This document shows positions 52,127 through 61,619 of a stretch of 64,000 bases of DNA, in pieces (within the stretch, counting starts at the first letter, position 1; every line of letters starts with the position of its first letter). The notes under the pieces were generated by a model that was given only the letters and a program-made list of their open reading frames with translations, was not told where the DNA came from and made no database searches. Where the stretch lies: positions 62,001 to 126,000 of the forward strand of contig JAFYQI010000002.1 in assembly GCA_017547175.1 (NCBI GenBank), in the 5' to 3' direction. The position numbers and the translations under genes were made by a program. Origin of the DNA: Alistipes sp. (GTDB lineage Bacteria > Bacteroidota > Bacteroidia > Bacteroidales > Rikenellaceae).

Positions 52127-52153
52127 GTCTTTGTCTGTAAATTATTATCTTTG
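52123..52153 (+). promoter_or_regulatory. promoter for the DUF5060/DUF4038 glycosidase gene
   Basis: TTTTG (52123-52127), 18 bases, TATCTTTG (52146-52153), then 24 bases to ATG 52178. The -33 box overlaps the terminator stem. Confidence 0.6.
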
Positions 52154-52177
52154 AGCTAAACATTTACACCTAAAACT

Positions 52178-53776
52178 ATGAGATACCTACTCACTACATT
52201 GCTGCTACTGTCAGCAGTTGCACTTCAGGCACAAAACACCGTAGAGAAATGGGGCTGTGCAGAAATCACTTTTACGCATGTCACCTCCGGGAATCCCTTT
52301 GATGTAACACTGGAGGCCACGTTCACGAATGGCGACAAGCACCTGACTGTCCGTGGTTTCTACGATGGCGACAATACCTATCGCATTCGTTTTATGCCTA
52401 CCGAGGTGGGTACCTGGAGCTATTCCACACGCAGCTCGGCTCGTGCCTTGAATCGCCAAAAAGGTACAATTATAGCCACCGAACCAACGGAGAAGAATCA
52501 CGGTCCCGTGACCACCGAGGGGTTGGGCTTCCGCTATGCCGATGGAACGACCTACCACCCCTTCGGTACGACGACCTACGCACTCTCGCTCTTCCGTCCC
52601 GAAATTCAGGAGCAGACCCTACAATCGCTCGCCAAGACGGGCTTCAACAAGACCCGCTTCTGCATCCTGCCGAAGGACTATCCCACGACACACGACGCTC
52701 CCACCCTCTTCCCGTTCGAGATGATTTCGAAGTCGGTCGATGCAGAGGGTAAGACAGTCTATGAGTGGGACTTCACGCGTCCCAACCCGACCTTCTTCCA
52801 GAATGTGGATCGCCGCATCCTCGATCTGCAAAAGTTGGGCATCGAGGCTGATCTGATCCTCTTTCACCCCTACGACAAAGGTGTTTGGGGCTTTGACCGT
52901 ATGGGCGAGGAGTTTGATCGTAAATACCTGGAATACCTCGTTGCACGCGTAGGCAGTTACCGCAATGTTTGGTGGTCGCTGGCCAATGAGTGGGACTTGG
53001 TGCGTACGAAAAAGTACGAGGATTGGAAGACGCTCACCGAGATCGTAGTTAAGGCAGATCCCTACCGCCATCTCTGCTCGATTCACGGTGGCTCGGCAGT
53101 CTATTACGATTACCACCTACCCGAATACACCCATGTAAGTTTCCAAGACGAGGGGCCGCTCTATACAATGACTGCAGCCGGTACCATGCGCCAAATCTTC
53201 CGCAAACCGGTCATTGCCGACGAGATTGGTTATGAGGGAAATACCGCCATGCGTTGGGCACGTTGGAGCCCGCAGTTCATGACCCATCTGGTGATGAACG
53301 GCATCATGGGCGGTATCTACGTCACGCACGGTGAATGCTATCGCGACACCTCGCGCGAGGATTGGGTCTATTGGTCGGATGGCAGCGTGCTGCGTGGCGA
53401 GAGCTGGCGCCGAATCGCTTTCCTGCGAAAACTGGTCGAGGAGGCTCCGAACCCGATTCGTCCGGCCGACATCAGTCGCGATGAGCAGACCTCCACAGCC
53501 GGTGAGGGCTACTTCTTCGTCTATCTGGGTCAACAGATTTTGCGCGATTGGGTCTTTAACCTACCCGACTCAAATTCGCACTTCAAGCGCATCCAAGAGG
53601 GCGACCATTTCCGTGTCGAGATCATCAACCTGTGGGATATGACCATCGAGGAATGCCCGACTATCTTCGAAGCCACCGAGCGCATCAACTACCGACATTA
53701 TGACAAGGGGCATCGCATGGTGCAACTTCCCGAAGCACCCTATCTACTCCTTCGCATTACAAAGGTAGCACGTTGA
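52178..53776 (+). CDS. Glycoside hydrolase with DUF5060, DUF4038-like TIM barrel and DUF5605-like C-terminus
   Basis: A 532-residue secreted protein (signal peptide to about residue 18). Residues about 20-100 match DUF5060 (VEKWGCAEITFTHVT ... FMPTEVGTWSY). Residues about 120-430 form a TIM barrel of the DUF4038/apiosidase-like clan; likely acid/base and nucleophile glutamates lie in WWSLANEWDL and VIADEIGYEG. The C-terminal beta domain (about 435-532) fits DUF5605. Related enzymes act on pectin side chains or other plant glycans, but no substrate can be claimed. It is monocistronic, with its own promoter and a convergent terminator, and is not linked to the pectin operons by position. Confidence 0.83.
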   Translation: MRYLLTTLLLLSAVALQAQNTVEKWGCAEITFTHVTSGNPFDVTLEATFTNGDKHLTVRGFYDGDNTYRIRFMPTEVGTWSYSTRSSARALNRQKGTIIATEPTEKNHGPVTTEGLGFRYADGTTYHPFGTTTYALSLFRPEIQEQTLQSLAKTGFNKTRFCILPKDYPTTHDAPTLFPFEMISKSVDAEGKTVYEWDFTRPNPTFFQNVDRRILDLQKLGIEADLILFHPYDKGVWGFDRMGEEFDRKYLEYLVARVGSYRNVWWSLANEWDLVRTKKYEDWKTLTEIVVKADPYRHLCSIHGGSAVYYDYHLPEYTHVSFQDEGPLYTMTAAGTMRQIFRKPVIADEIGYEGNTAMRWARWSPQFMTHLVMNGIMGGIYVTHGECYRDTSREDWVYWSDGSVLRGESWRRIAFLRKLVEEAPNPIRPADISRDEQTSTAGEGYFFVYLGQQILRDWVFNLPDSNSHFKRIQEGDHFRVEIINLWDMTIEECPTIFEATERINYRHYDKGHRMVQLPEAPYLLLRITKVAR

Positions 53777-53832
53777 TCGTATGACGCAGGAAAGGATAGT
53801 CACTCCAAGCTCTGCATCCAACGCATAACAAA

Positions 53833-53869
53833 AGCGGGAGACAACGTATGATTGTCTCCCGCTCTTTTT
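53833..53869. terminator. bidirectional terminator
   Basis: A 12-bp perfect stem (53833-53844 with 53852-53863) and a 7-base loop with CTTTTT on the right and AAAA on the left, between convergent genes. Confidence 0.88.
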
Positions 53870-53904
53870 ATTGCATGGCCGAAACTCGGCTCTATCATCT
53901 CGTT

Positions 53905-56505
53905 TTATCTCGGCTGGCCAACTTCAAAACCAAGAGAGTTCATCCACTCTACGGTCTCCACATCAACCTCATCGTTTCGATCAGCCCACAAACCGGCCTC
54001 GACCAATTTGGCACGTTTGCGCTCAATCCATGCGTGAAGCGGGAACTCGGGTAGCTCTTTCGACTCGCTTGCTGTACGCATCGAGGGACGTACCGTACGG
54101 TTAAAGACTGCATTACGAGTCGGACGACGCTCGCCCTCCCAGCGGAAGCCTTTGAGATAAAGCGATACATCCTCCGGAATGCCGTCAATCGGATAGATCG
54201 GCCATACGGGATTGACTCGATAAACAATACGGGCCAATTGGCGTTCCTCGATAAAGAACGAAGCATCACCACTTTCGATCACAGCCATCATCACCACCTC
54301 CTGAGGGACACCATCCTTTTGGAAGAAAATGGTCTGCACATTGCCGTCCACGTCGACACGATAGATCTCGTTGTCACGGAAATAGGACACCATGTTTTTA
54401 CCCGTAATCTGATCATAATAGACCGTATCGAACTGGGCTGCCATCATCGGATCACCAACAAACTCAACATGATCGATTCGACTATTCGCCGTGTAAATAT
54501 CCATCACCTCAGAGGTGATCTGATTCGTCTCGTTCCACATCACAGGTTTGATGTAGAGATGAGCGGTCGAGTCGAGTGAACGAGCCGTCAGCGAATCACA
54601 AACAGCCTGGAAATCCTGACGATAGATACGCACATTACGGAAACCCTTTACAAAGCGGTAGATACTATCCACCACGCGCGTCGTATCACTCGGAGCGAGA
54701 ATCAACGCAATACGATGTAACGAATCAAGCGAATCGGACATACGCACCATAAAGCGATCTATCTCGTTCAGATCGACCAACATGGAGGAATCTACACGAT
54801 GGAAGAGGAGTGTATCAACCGAATAGACAACACCGCGACGATGATCTCGCTCCATGCGAGCCATCATCTTTTCGCGCGCTTTGGCCCGACGCTCCGCCTG
54901 ACGAATCGAATCTCGCTCTTCCATGGCACGCAACTTGATGTTGGTCTTCTTTTGTCGCTCTACGGCAATCGAATCAAGCAATGCCTTCTTGGCTGCAGCA
55001 CGCTCTGCACGCTTAGCTGCAGCTGCAACGCGTGCAGCCTCTTTGAGCTTCAGGCGCTCCAACGCTTGGCGCTCCTTGACGCTCAACGTATCGGCCGGAA
55101 TTGTATCGGCAATGATCGGTTGCGTAGCGTCACCCTCATCTTCGATTGCAACCGACTCATTCGATTCATTCGGCTCACGCAGGGCTGTAGGTTTGGCCGG
55201 CTTAGCGTCAAGCTCAGGTGTTGCCTGTGTAGCCGCCAACTCCGTATTCACCGATCGGCCAGGTTTTTGAACTTGGGGCTTCGGTGCGCTCTGCTCCTGA
55301 GTCGGCACTTCCATCGGTTCTGCTACAGCAGCCTCTATTTCGCCTGAAAATTGCGACGACATCGAGCGTTCTGCAAGGGTATTTCGAGCAGTTTCGACCT
55401 GCGGCTGCTCCATATCTTGAGCAGGCATAGCAAGCTCATTATCGGCAGGAAGCTGACCCTCGGCAGGCGACGTTTCGCCAACAACTGGCTCTACTACCTG
55501 TGGTGCATATTCATTCGGAATCGGATCACCGATCTTAAGCGTATAAAGGTAAATTGAATCACTACGCATAAAAATCGAATCGGTGTTACGCTCCGTGTCG
55601 TAATTGATCAACGCCGGATTCTTGGTCAAAAATCCGTTGCCCGACACCTCCCAAAATTCACCATAATCTCCAAACGAAAGGTTCTTGTGTTCGGTCTCGT
55701 CAATTTGAAGATTGTTTCGCAAAATCACATGACGATCCGCACGATAATAATCGAGTGTATCGCTCCACAACTCTTGCGTTTCGGTCAGCAGATAACCATT
55801 TAGGGTTACCATGTAGCGTTGTAAGGCCTTACTATACTCACCACGATCACCTTTGAGGAAATTACCGTCGCTATCCCAAATATGGGTATTCTCGTAAAAA
55901 TAGGCCTGGTCGGAGGCTGTATTATAGACCACCGAATCACCCTTCATTTTGTAGTCCTCGTTGCACATCTCGACCTGCTCGACGGCCACCAACTCTTTAG
56001 AATCAGAGAAGTAATAACCACGTTCGGCTTCGAGGATATTATCGCGGTTAGTCAATACACCACCTCCCCAAAATTCACCGATATTATCCTTCGTATTGAA
56101 ACTGAAATTGGAGGTGTACAGTGTCGCTTCCCCATCAATCACCTTTACCAAGTCGGAATAGACCTGTACCTCGTTGATCATGCCGTCATAGTCGGCGCGA
56201 TCACCATACATGTAGGTCGTGTTCTTATTAATCAATACGTTGCCAAAGCACTCGACATGCGTATCAGAATAACGTACGGCACTGTCGCAGGTGATGACCG
56301 CACCATTATGCTGGGCAGCCACATTGCCAACCAAAAACAAGACCGAATCTCCCGGGGCTACAGGGCCCGAGAGATCCGACTTTAGGTGGATAATTTTTTT
56401 CTCACCAGCTCGACGTTCCTCTGTTTGATCCCCCTCGCCCCGTTGAGCAAAGAGCGCTCCACCAAAGAGCGTCAGCAGCAATAATATGGGAAATATCTTA
56501 CGCAC
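53905..56505 (-). CDS. OstA-like protein (LPS transport/LptD N-terminal family)
   Basis: A protein of about 866 residues with signal peptide MRKIFPILLLLTLFGGALFAQ. Residues about 35-290 are OstA/LptA-type repeats (VAAQHNGAVITCDSAVRYSD, ADYDGMINEVQVYSDLVKV, GEFWGGGVLTNRDNILEAERG), the fold that guides lipopolysaccharide across the periplasm. Residues about 335-470 are Pro/Glu/Gln-rich and disordered; about 470-545 form a basic Lys/Arg/Ala-rich helix. The last 300 residues return to OstA-like strands (TSEVMDIYTANSRIDHVEFVG). The LptD barrel is absent. I start it at GTG 56505, after the preceding stop at 56508; a TTG at 56520 would extend it in front of the signal peptide. Confidence 0.82.
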   Translation of the reverse strand: MRKIFPILLLLTLFGGALFAQRGEGDQTEERRAGEKKIIHLKSDLSGPVAPGDSVLFLVGNVAAQHNGAVITCDSAVRYSDTHVECFGNVLINKNTTYMYGDRADYDGMINEVQVYSDLVKVIDGEATLYTSNFSFNTKDNIGEFWGGGVLTNRDNILEAERGYYFSDSKELVAVEQVEMCNEDYKMKGDSVVYNTASDQAYFYENTHIWDSDGNFLKGDRGEYSKALQRYMVTLNGYLLTETQELWSDTLDYYRADRHVILRNNLQIDETEHKNLSFGDYGEFWEVSGNGFLTKNPALINYDTERNTDSIFMRSDSIYLYTLKIGDPIPNEYAPQVVEPVVGETSPAEGQLPADNELAMPAQDMEQPQVETARNTLAERSMSSQFSGEIEAAVAEPMEVPTQEQSAPKPQVQKPGRSVNTELAATQATPELDAKPAKPTALREPNESNESVAIEDEGDATQPIIADTIPADTLSVKERQALERLKLKEAARVAAAAKRAERAAAKKALLDSIAVERQKKTNIKLRAMEERDSIRQAERRAKAREKMMARMERDHRRGVVYSVDTLLFHRVDSSMLVDLNEIDRFMVRMSDSLDSLHRIALILAPSDTTRVVDSIYRFVKGFRNVRIYRQDFQAVCDSLTARSLDSTAHLYIKPVMWNETNQITSEVMDIYTANSRIDHVEFVGDPMMAAQFDTVYYDQITGKNMVSYFRDNEIYRVDVDGNVQTIFFQKDGVPQEVVMMAVIESGDASFFIEERQLARIVYRVNPVWPIYPIDGIPEDVSLYLKGFRWEGERRPTRNAVFNRTVRPSMRTASESKELPEFPLHAWIERKRAKLVEAGLWADRNDEVDVETVEWMNSLGFEVGQPR

Positions 56506-56507
56506 AA

Positions 56508-57914
56508 TTACTCTACCCAATGTTTATTTTCAAATGCGCCGTCACGATACTCAGGATCGATATAGACATACATACCCTTAATCTTGCTCGTCAGCCATTC
56601 GTTAAAGACGCGCTCCTTCTTACGTTGCAAAGCAAGCTCCTCAAGACGCAGATAATCGTCTGCCAACGAAGCCGTATGGGTCGGGATTACCTTCACGAGT
56701 TTCACCACTTTTGCCAACTGATCCTGCATCACATCAGTCGTAAGGAACGAATCCGACACATCACCCTCCTTCATCATAATCAGACGGTTGTAATCATCAA
56801 GTGCATTAAATTGGGCAAAGTCCTCACGCAGGAACTTCGTTACCATCAGATTGGCATCAAAAGCCTGATAACGCTCCAAAATGGCCTGATTCGAAACCAC
56901 ACCACCGTTCATCTTCGAGGTCTTGTCGTCGGAGTGTTCCATGGCAGCCTGCTCGAAGGTGATCGAATCGGCACGAATCAAATTTACCAGACTATCCAGC
57001 GTCATCAGCGACTCGCTCAACTCTTCGGAAGTATAGGAGGGCTTGAGAATGATATGACGGAAATGGTAGAGCTGACCCTGTTTGCCCAACAGCTCGATGA
57101 TGTGGAAGCCGAACTGTGACTCGACAACCTCCGAAATTTGGCCGACACGCAACTGTTCCAATGCATCGGCGAATGCCGCATCAAGACCCGACAGCGGTGT
57201 AGGATCCATCTCACCACCACGCATGGCGGTACCATCCTGCGAATACATACGAGCCAGATTGGCAAACTTAGCCTGTCCGTTGATGATACGCTCGCGCATC
57301 TCGAGTAAACGCTCCTTCGTACGCTGCTTGGCCTCCTTAATCGATTTGGGATACTTGGTGATGTGGGCATAGACATACTGCTCGGCGATCGTCGGCAGAC
57401 TATCTTTCGAGATCGAATTATAGAAATGCTCGACCTCGCCCGGAATTACCGATACTTTGCTCTCCACCTCATATCGCATTGATTGGGCAAACGATTGCTC
57501 GCGCGCACGTTGCTGCAACATCTCACGAATATTGAAAATCGGCATATGGTGAATAGCCTCCAACGCGGAAATCGAACCGGCCTCGGAGATCATGGACTGC
57601 ACCTGTTCCTCGACACGCGACAAAATATCGCCTTCACTTACCGACACCGAGTCAATCTGCCCCTGATGATAGAGCAGTTTCTGGGTCATGATAGCCTCCA
57701 ACGCCTCATTCATCGGCTCGCGATCAGAGGTATACCCCTCGGCACGACGCTGCTCGACCAGCATACGAGCATATTCCGACACCTCGGAATGCAAAATCGA
57801 CGATGAACCAACCACGGCTATCACCTTATCGAGCATCACCTGGCGCTTTTGTGCCCAGGCCGCCGACAAAACCATGGCGGCCACAATCATCATAAGAAAA
57901 CTCTTTTTCAACAT
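56508..57914 (-). CDS. SurA-like periplasmic peptidyl-prolyl isomerase
   Basis: A 468-residue exported chaperone (signal to about residue 21). It opens VMLDKVIAVVGSSSILHSEVSEYA, the SurA N-domain, followed by a helical region (residues 45-150). Two parvulin-like domains follow: the first about 170-275 (YVYAHITKYP ... FANLARMYSQDGTAMRGGEM) is a canonical rotamase, and the second about 285-400 (FRHIILKPSYTSEELSES ... FEQAAMEHSDDKT) is similar. It likely carries outer-membrane proteins to the Bam complex. It lies between a lipoprotein PPIase and the OstA-like gene; the stop is 2 bases before the GTG of the latter. Confidence 0.92.
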   Translation of the reverse strand: MLKKSFLMMIVAAMVLSAAWAQKRQVMLDKVIAVVGSSSILHSEVSEYARMLVEQRRAEGYTSDREPMNEALEAIMTQKLLYHQGQIDSVSVSEGDILSRVEEQVQSMISEAGSISALEAIHHMPIFNIREMLQQRAREQSFAQSMRYEVESKVSVIPGEVEHFYNSISKDSLPTIAEQYVYAHITKYPKSIKEAKQRTKERLLEMRERIINGQAKFANLARMYSQDGTAMRGGEMDPTPLSGLDAAFADALEQLRVGQISEVVESQFGFHIIELLGKQGQLYHFRHIILKPSYTSEELSESLMTLDSLVNLIRADSITFEQAAMEHSDDKTSKMNGGVVSNQAILERYQAFDANLMVTKFLREDFAQFNALDDYNRLIMMKEGDVSDSFLTTDVMQDQLAKVVKLVKVIPTHTASLADDYLRLEELALQRKKERVFNEWLTSKIKGMYVYIDPEYRDGAFENKHWVE

Positions 57915-57938
57915 ATCTCTTTTTCTGTTTATTCGCAG

Positions 57939-58817
57939 TTAATTTTCCTCTTCAGCCACGTCGTACAGACGAATTGCACCCTCCTCCATCGAGGTTTGAT
58001 AGAGCTGCTCTTCGTGCTGACGAATAACTTGTTGTTGCCGACCGTTGAAAAGGATGCGTCGAATGGTTTGGCGCAATCGCTCTAACGGAATCGGCTCACC
58101 GGCACGACGAGCCTCATCGATTCGGAAATAATACCAATAGTTACCATCGCTCATCTCCTGCACACCTCGTTTTTGCAACAATGCGTCATTACTCTCCGAA
58201 CGAACGGCAGGGAGCATACTCAAAAAATCGCTCCAATCAACCCATGATTCGGTATAATGGGCATGACGAAACTCCTCCTTGAGACAGATATCGTAGAAAT
58301 CCTGACGACGTGCCTGCTGCGTAGAGCCCATCAACTCCTTAAGGCGATTACGTTGACGATAACTCTTCGGCACACGTACCACATCGCCCTTTACAATCGT
58401 GCGATCGAGTTTAAAATCCCCCTTGTGGGTATTGTAGTAGAGAGCCAATTCATCTTCCGTAAAGGTGGTATCAACCAAACGATCGACATAAAACTGATCG
58501 AGCTTTCGAATCAGTAACGACTGACGATACTCCTCCACTTGGCGGTCAATATCGGCAGCCGAAGCAGAGAAGAGTTGCTCGGCCTCTTGCAACTTCAACT
58601 GACGACGCACCCAACGATCGACAAAAACATGCGCATATGCAGCCGAATCGGCTTCCGAGAGGCCACTCGGTATAGAGCGCTGCAACTCGGTGGCAACCAA
58701 TTCTTTATCGCCCACCTTAGCCAACAGTTCCTCTCCTCCGAAATAGCGAGGCAGCTCATGACAAGAGGTCACAAGCAGGGCCAAACCCAATATCAGGTAT
58801 CTCACGGTGTGTCGCAT
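57939..58817 (-). CDS. Lipoprotein with PpiC/SurA-like architecture
   Basis: A 292-residue lipoprotein (LLVTSC, near Cys19). The N-terminal part (EELLAKVGDKELVATELQRSIP, RQLKLQEAEQLFSASAADIDRQVEEYRQSLLIRKLDQFYVD) resembles the SurA/PpiC helical domain; ELALYYNTHKGDFKLDRTIVKG then leads into a degenerate rotamase region (about 145-260) without a clear parvulin active site. It is therefore probably a chaperone relative rather than an active isomerase. Start ATG 58817 gives the signal; a TTG four codons upstream lies in the promoter. It precedes the SurA-like gene by 24 bases. Confidence 0.8.
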   Translation of the reverse strand: MRHTVRYLILGLALLVTSCHELPRYFGGEELLAKVGDKELVATELQRSIPSGLSEADSAAYAHVFVDRWVRRQLKLQEAEQLFSASAADIDRQVEEYRQSLLIRKLDQFYVDRLVDTTFTEDELALYYNTHKGDFKLDRTIVKGDVVRVPKSYRQRNRLKELMGSTQQARRQDFYDICLKEEFRHAHYTESWVDWSDFLSMLPAVRSESNDALLQKRGVQEMSDGNYWYYFRIDEARRAGEPIPLERLRQTIRRILFNGRQQQVIRQHEEQLYQTSMEEGAIRLYDVAEEEN

Positions 58818-58826
58818 ACTGAAGGA

Positions 58827-58834
58827 CAAAGATA
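58827..58834 (-). promoter_or_regulatory. -7 promoter element for the PPIase-OstA operon
   Basis: TATCTTTG on the minus strand, 9 bases before ATG 58817, giving a very short leader. The -33 box is weak. Confidence 0.5.
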
Positions 58835-58918
58835 CAATTTTTTCGTGGAAATAACGCGCGCCGTAGGCGGTTTATTACTTTTAGGCCGTTTTTTTCTCGT
58901 TTTCATGGTCCGAAGCAC

Positions 58919-59785
58919 CTACCGAAGGGTCGTTGGAGTTGCTACCGAACGAGGCTTTAATGCCTGTACCATTCCCCATATCGAAGCTACCGCAACCACC
59001 AAGGAAAAGCCATAGATCAAAGAATAGATAACAGGATAGCCTTCAAGTAGTTGCGACAAGGTCTGTTCACCCAGCCCGAGACGCTCCATCAAATAGGCCG
59101 ATCCATTATTCATCGCATGCAATAAAACCGGAGTCCACAACGTCTGCGTCCTATGGTAAACAAAGGCCAAGACAACACCCATCAAAAAGGCATTGAGCAT
59201 CGAAACCATCTGCACATGCAGCACTCCGAAAAAGAGAGCCGAGAGCAGAATTGCCACAGGAATCGAGTGGCGTTTAAGGAGGGAGCCAAAGACCATACCA
59301 CGGCAGATAACCTCCTCAAAAAGAGGGGCAAAAACAACCACCGCCAAAAATGCGCCAACGCCCGTTCCAAAGTTCTGTTTGGGGAGGGGCAACAACTCAT
59401 AAAGCGGCTCCATCACCACCGACAAAGCCAACATAAGCAAAAAGCTCCACGCCACTAGCAAAAGGTTGAATTTTCCCTTCCCCAAAAAGATTTTCACCCG
59501 TTCGCCACCACGCATTCGACGATAGAGAATCAGTGCTGCAATCGTCAAAGTTAGCGAAAAAAACGACACCACTGCCACAAACGTTCCCTGCACATTGGAG
59601 GGTAACAACAACGGGGTATAGCCTTTCAACGAGACTACAAACATCCCGATAGCCGCAACTACCAATTGCGCCACCAAAAAGATGCCGGCCATAGCAAGCA
59701 AATCAATGTAGGTCGGGAAGGCCGATTTTTGCTCAAAGAGCCATGCGAGAGAGGCACGAGAGGATGCCGAGTTTTTCTGTTGCAT
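58919..59785 (-). CDS. CPBP family intramembrane metalloprotease
   Basis: A 288-residue membrane protein with about 7-8 helices. The ABI/CAAX-protease motifs are visible: EExxxR in APLFEEVICRGMVFG, a His in FFGVLHVQM and the final helix motif LLHAMNNGSAYL. This fits the CPBP (Abi/Rce1-like) family of glutamic/metal intramembrane proteases; substrates are usually unknown, bacteriocin immunity or signal peptide processing being known roles. It is divergent from parA and upstream of the PPIase operon, from which it is separated by an 89-101 base gap with a promoter. Confidence 0.9.
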   Translation of the reverse strand: MQQKNSASSRASLAWLFEQKSAFPTYIDLLAMAGIFLVAQLVVAAIGMFVVSLKGYTPLLLPSNVQGTFVAVVSFFSLTLTIAALILYRRMRGGERVKIFLGKGKFNLLLVAWSFLLMLALSVVMEPLYELLPLPKQNFGTGVGAFLAVVVFAPLFEEVICRGMVFGSLLKRHSIPVAILLSALFFGVLHVQMVSMLNAFLMGVVLAFVYHRTQTLWTPVLLHAMNNGSAYLMERLGLGEQTLSQLLEGYPVIYSLIYGFSLVVAVASIWGMVQALKPRSVATPTTLR

Positions 59786-59814
59786 AATCCGATAGATGCT
59801 TGTTGTTTACGGCT

Positions 59815-59822
59815 CAAAGGTA
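59815..59822 (-). promoter_or_regulatory. -7 promoter element for the CPBP protease gene
   Basis: TACCTTTG on the minus strand, a perfect TAnnTTTG, 29 bases before ATG 59785. Confidence 0.5.
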
Positions 59823-59846
59823 CTTATTTTTTAGGGATTCGTTAGG

Positions 59847-59873
59847 CATTTTCATAGAAAATGTGTAATTTTG
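59847..59873 (+). promoter_or_regulatory. parA promoter with an inverted repeat
   Basis: TAATTTTG (59866-59873) is a perfect -7. Upstream, between the -33 and -7 positions, is a perfect 7-bp inverted repeat CATTTTC-ATA-GAAAATG (59847-59863), well placed for a repressor. The leader to ATG 59948 is about 70 bases. Confidence 0.5.
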
Positions 59874-59947
59874 TCCCGATTTATGCCCTTTACCAAAAGC
59901 AAAGAGGCACAGACCAACCATTTTAGCAAAAAGAGTAAAAGATAAAT

Positions 59948-60718
59948 ATGGCAAAAGTTATCGCATTGGCCAACCAAAAGGGTGGCGTAGGCAAAACCAC
60001 AACGGCCATCAACCTGGCTGCATCACTGGCCCTGTTGGGTAAGAAGGTGCTCTTGCTCGATGCCGATCCGCAGGCCAACGCCACCTCAGGATTGGGTTTT
60101 GACATCGACCTGGAAGGCATCTATGAATGTATTGCCGGCCAACGCAAGGCCGAGGAGGTAATCCTTAAAAGCGAAGATGTGAAAAATCTATGGGTGCTCC
60201 CTTCGTCGATCGACCTGGTAGCTGCCGAAACCGAGTTGGCCACCCGCGAAAATGCGCACCACGTCATCAAAGAGATTGTTGAGAGCGTACGCGAGAAGTT
60301 CGATTACATCTTTATCGACTGCTCACCTTCGTTGGGTTATACGACTGTCAATATCCTCACGGCTGCCGATTCGGTATTGATTCCCGTCCAATGCGAATAC
60401 CTCGCATTGGAGGGTCTATCCAAACTGCTGTCGACAATTCGCAAAGTAAAATCGTCGCTCAACCCGGCACTCGAAATCGAGGGTTTTCTGCTGACGATGT
60501 ACATGCGCAACCGACTGAACAACCAAGTGGTCACGGAGGTACGCAACCACTTTGGCGACCTGGCTTACGAGACGATCATCCAACGTAACATCCGCCTGGG
60601 TGAAGCTCCCTCACACGGCAAACCGGTGATGCTCTATGATGCATCGGCTGCCGGCTCGGTAAGCTACCTGCAATTGGCACGCGAATTCTTGAAGCGCAAC
60701 CGCCGTGCCGCAAAATAG
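59948..60718 (+). CDS. parA: Chromosome partitioning ATPase ParA/Soj
   Basis: A 256-residue ATPase with the deviant Walker A motif [19 protein letters not shown] (about 10-28), Walker A' region [13 protein letters not shown], and Walker [13 protein letters not shown]. It lacks the N-terminal helix-turn-helix of plasmid ParA proteins, fitting chromosomal Soj. It binds DNA non-specifically as an ATP dimer and interacts with ParB-parS to segregate origins. It lies 27 bases before parB. Chromosomal parABS genes are often near oriC, but nothing else here marks an origin. Confidence 0.96.
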   Translation: MAKVIALANQKGGVGKTTTAINLAASLALLGKKVLLLDADPQANATSGLGFDIDLEGIYECIAGQRKAEEVILKSEDVKNLWVLPSSIDLVAAETELATRENAHHVIKEIVESVREKFDYIFIDCSPSLGYTTVNILTAADSVLIPVQCEYLALEGLSKLLSTIRKVKSSLNPALEIEGFLLTMYMRNRLNNQVVTEVRNHFGDLAYETIIQRNIRLGEAPSHGKPVMLYDASAAGSVSYLQLAREFLKRNRRAAK

Positions 60719-60745
60719 ATGAAGAACGAAAACGAAGCATAAACG

Positions 60746-61612
60746 ATGAAAAAGCAGAAGGGATTAGGCCGCGGTCTGGATGCCATTTTCGGCACCGAAA
60801 AGATCGATTTGAAGGCAGCACCGATGAGTAAGATGCTCGAGATTGAGATCTCTAAGATTATCCCCAACCCTACGCAGCCTCGTACCGAGTTCAACGAGGA
60901 AGCCCTTGACGAGTTGGCTGATTCGATCCGCCAATTAGGCATCATTCAGCCCATTACAGTTCGCAAAGCCGACGATGAAAAGTATATCATCATCAGCGGT
61001 GAGCGTCGTTGGCGTGCGGCCCAACGTGCCGATCTGACGAGCTTACCCGCCTACGTTCGTGAAGTGGATGATGAGAATCTGCATGCCATGGCGCTTGTGG
61101 AGAATATCCAACGCCAGGACTTAAACGCTATCGAAATTGCCCTCGGCATGCAACGCCTATTAGACGAGTGCAACCTCACGCAGGATGCCCTCTCGGAGAA
61201 GGTAGGCAAGAAGCGCTCGTCGGTAGCCAACTACCTGCGTCTTCTGAAGCTTCCGAACGAGATTCAATTGGCCCTTAAGGAGGGTCTGATCTCGATGGGT
61301 CACGCCAAAGCTATTGCCGGTGCCCCCATCGAGGAGCAGGTACGTTTGGTTAAAAAATGCCTCAAAAAGGGACTCTCGGTACGTCAAACTGAAGAGTTGG
61401 TACGTGCGTTAAACGAGCAGTGTAGTACTCCGGCTCGAGAGCAAGAGGAGGAAGAGTATCCCGAAAGCTACCTGCGCCTGGTAGAGCGTCTGGAACAACT
61501 CTTCACGTCGGAGATCGCCATTAAACGCTCCAAGAACGGAGGGGGTCGTATCACAATCGGATTCTCGGACGATTCGGAGATCGAACGTATCATCGAACGC
61601 CTTAGCAAATAA
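60746..61612 (+). CDS. parB: ParB/Spo0J chromosome partitioning protein
   Basis: A 288-residue ParB. The N-terminal CTPase domain has ISGERRWRAAQRADL; the GALVENIQRQDL-type motif is MALVENIQRQDLNAIEIA; the helix-turn-helix is about residues 140-185 (LTQDALSEKVGKKRSSVANYL). The C-terminal dimerisation domain runs to the end (RITIGFSDDSEIERIIERL). It spreads from parS as a CTP clamp. No parS sequence was seen in the window. The gap to the next gene is 7 bases. Confidence 0.97.
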   Translation: MKKQKGLGRGLDAIFGTEKIDLKAAPMSKMLEIEISKIIPNPTQPRTEFNEEALDELADSIRQLGIIQPITVRKADDEKYIIISGERRWRAAQRADLTSLPAYVREVDDENLHAMALVENIQRQDLNAIEIALGMQRLLDECNLTQDALSEKVGKKRSSVANYLRLLKLPNEIQLALKEGLISMGHAKAIAGAPIEEQVRLVKKCLKKGLSVRQTEELVRALNEQCSTPAREQEEEEYPESYLRLVERLEQLFTSEIAIKRSKNGGGRITIGFSDDSEIERIIERLSK

Positions 61613-61619
61613 GACACTC

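Noticed and set aside
58802..58906. Minus-strand frame for a 34-residue basic peptide between the CPBP protease and the PPIase lipoprotein gene
   Set aside because: It overlaps the promoter and start of the next gene and resembles no family; too short to support without expression data.
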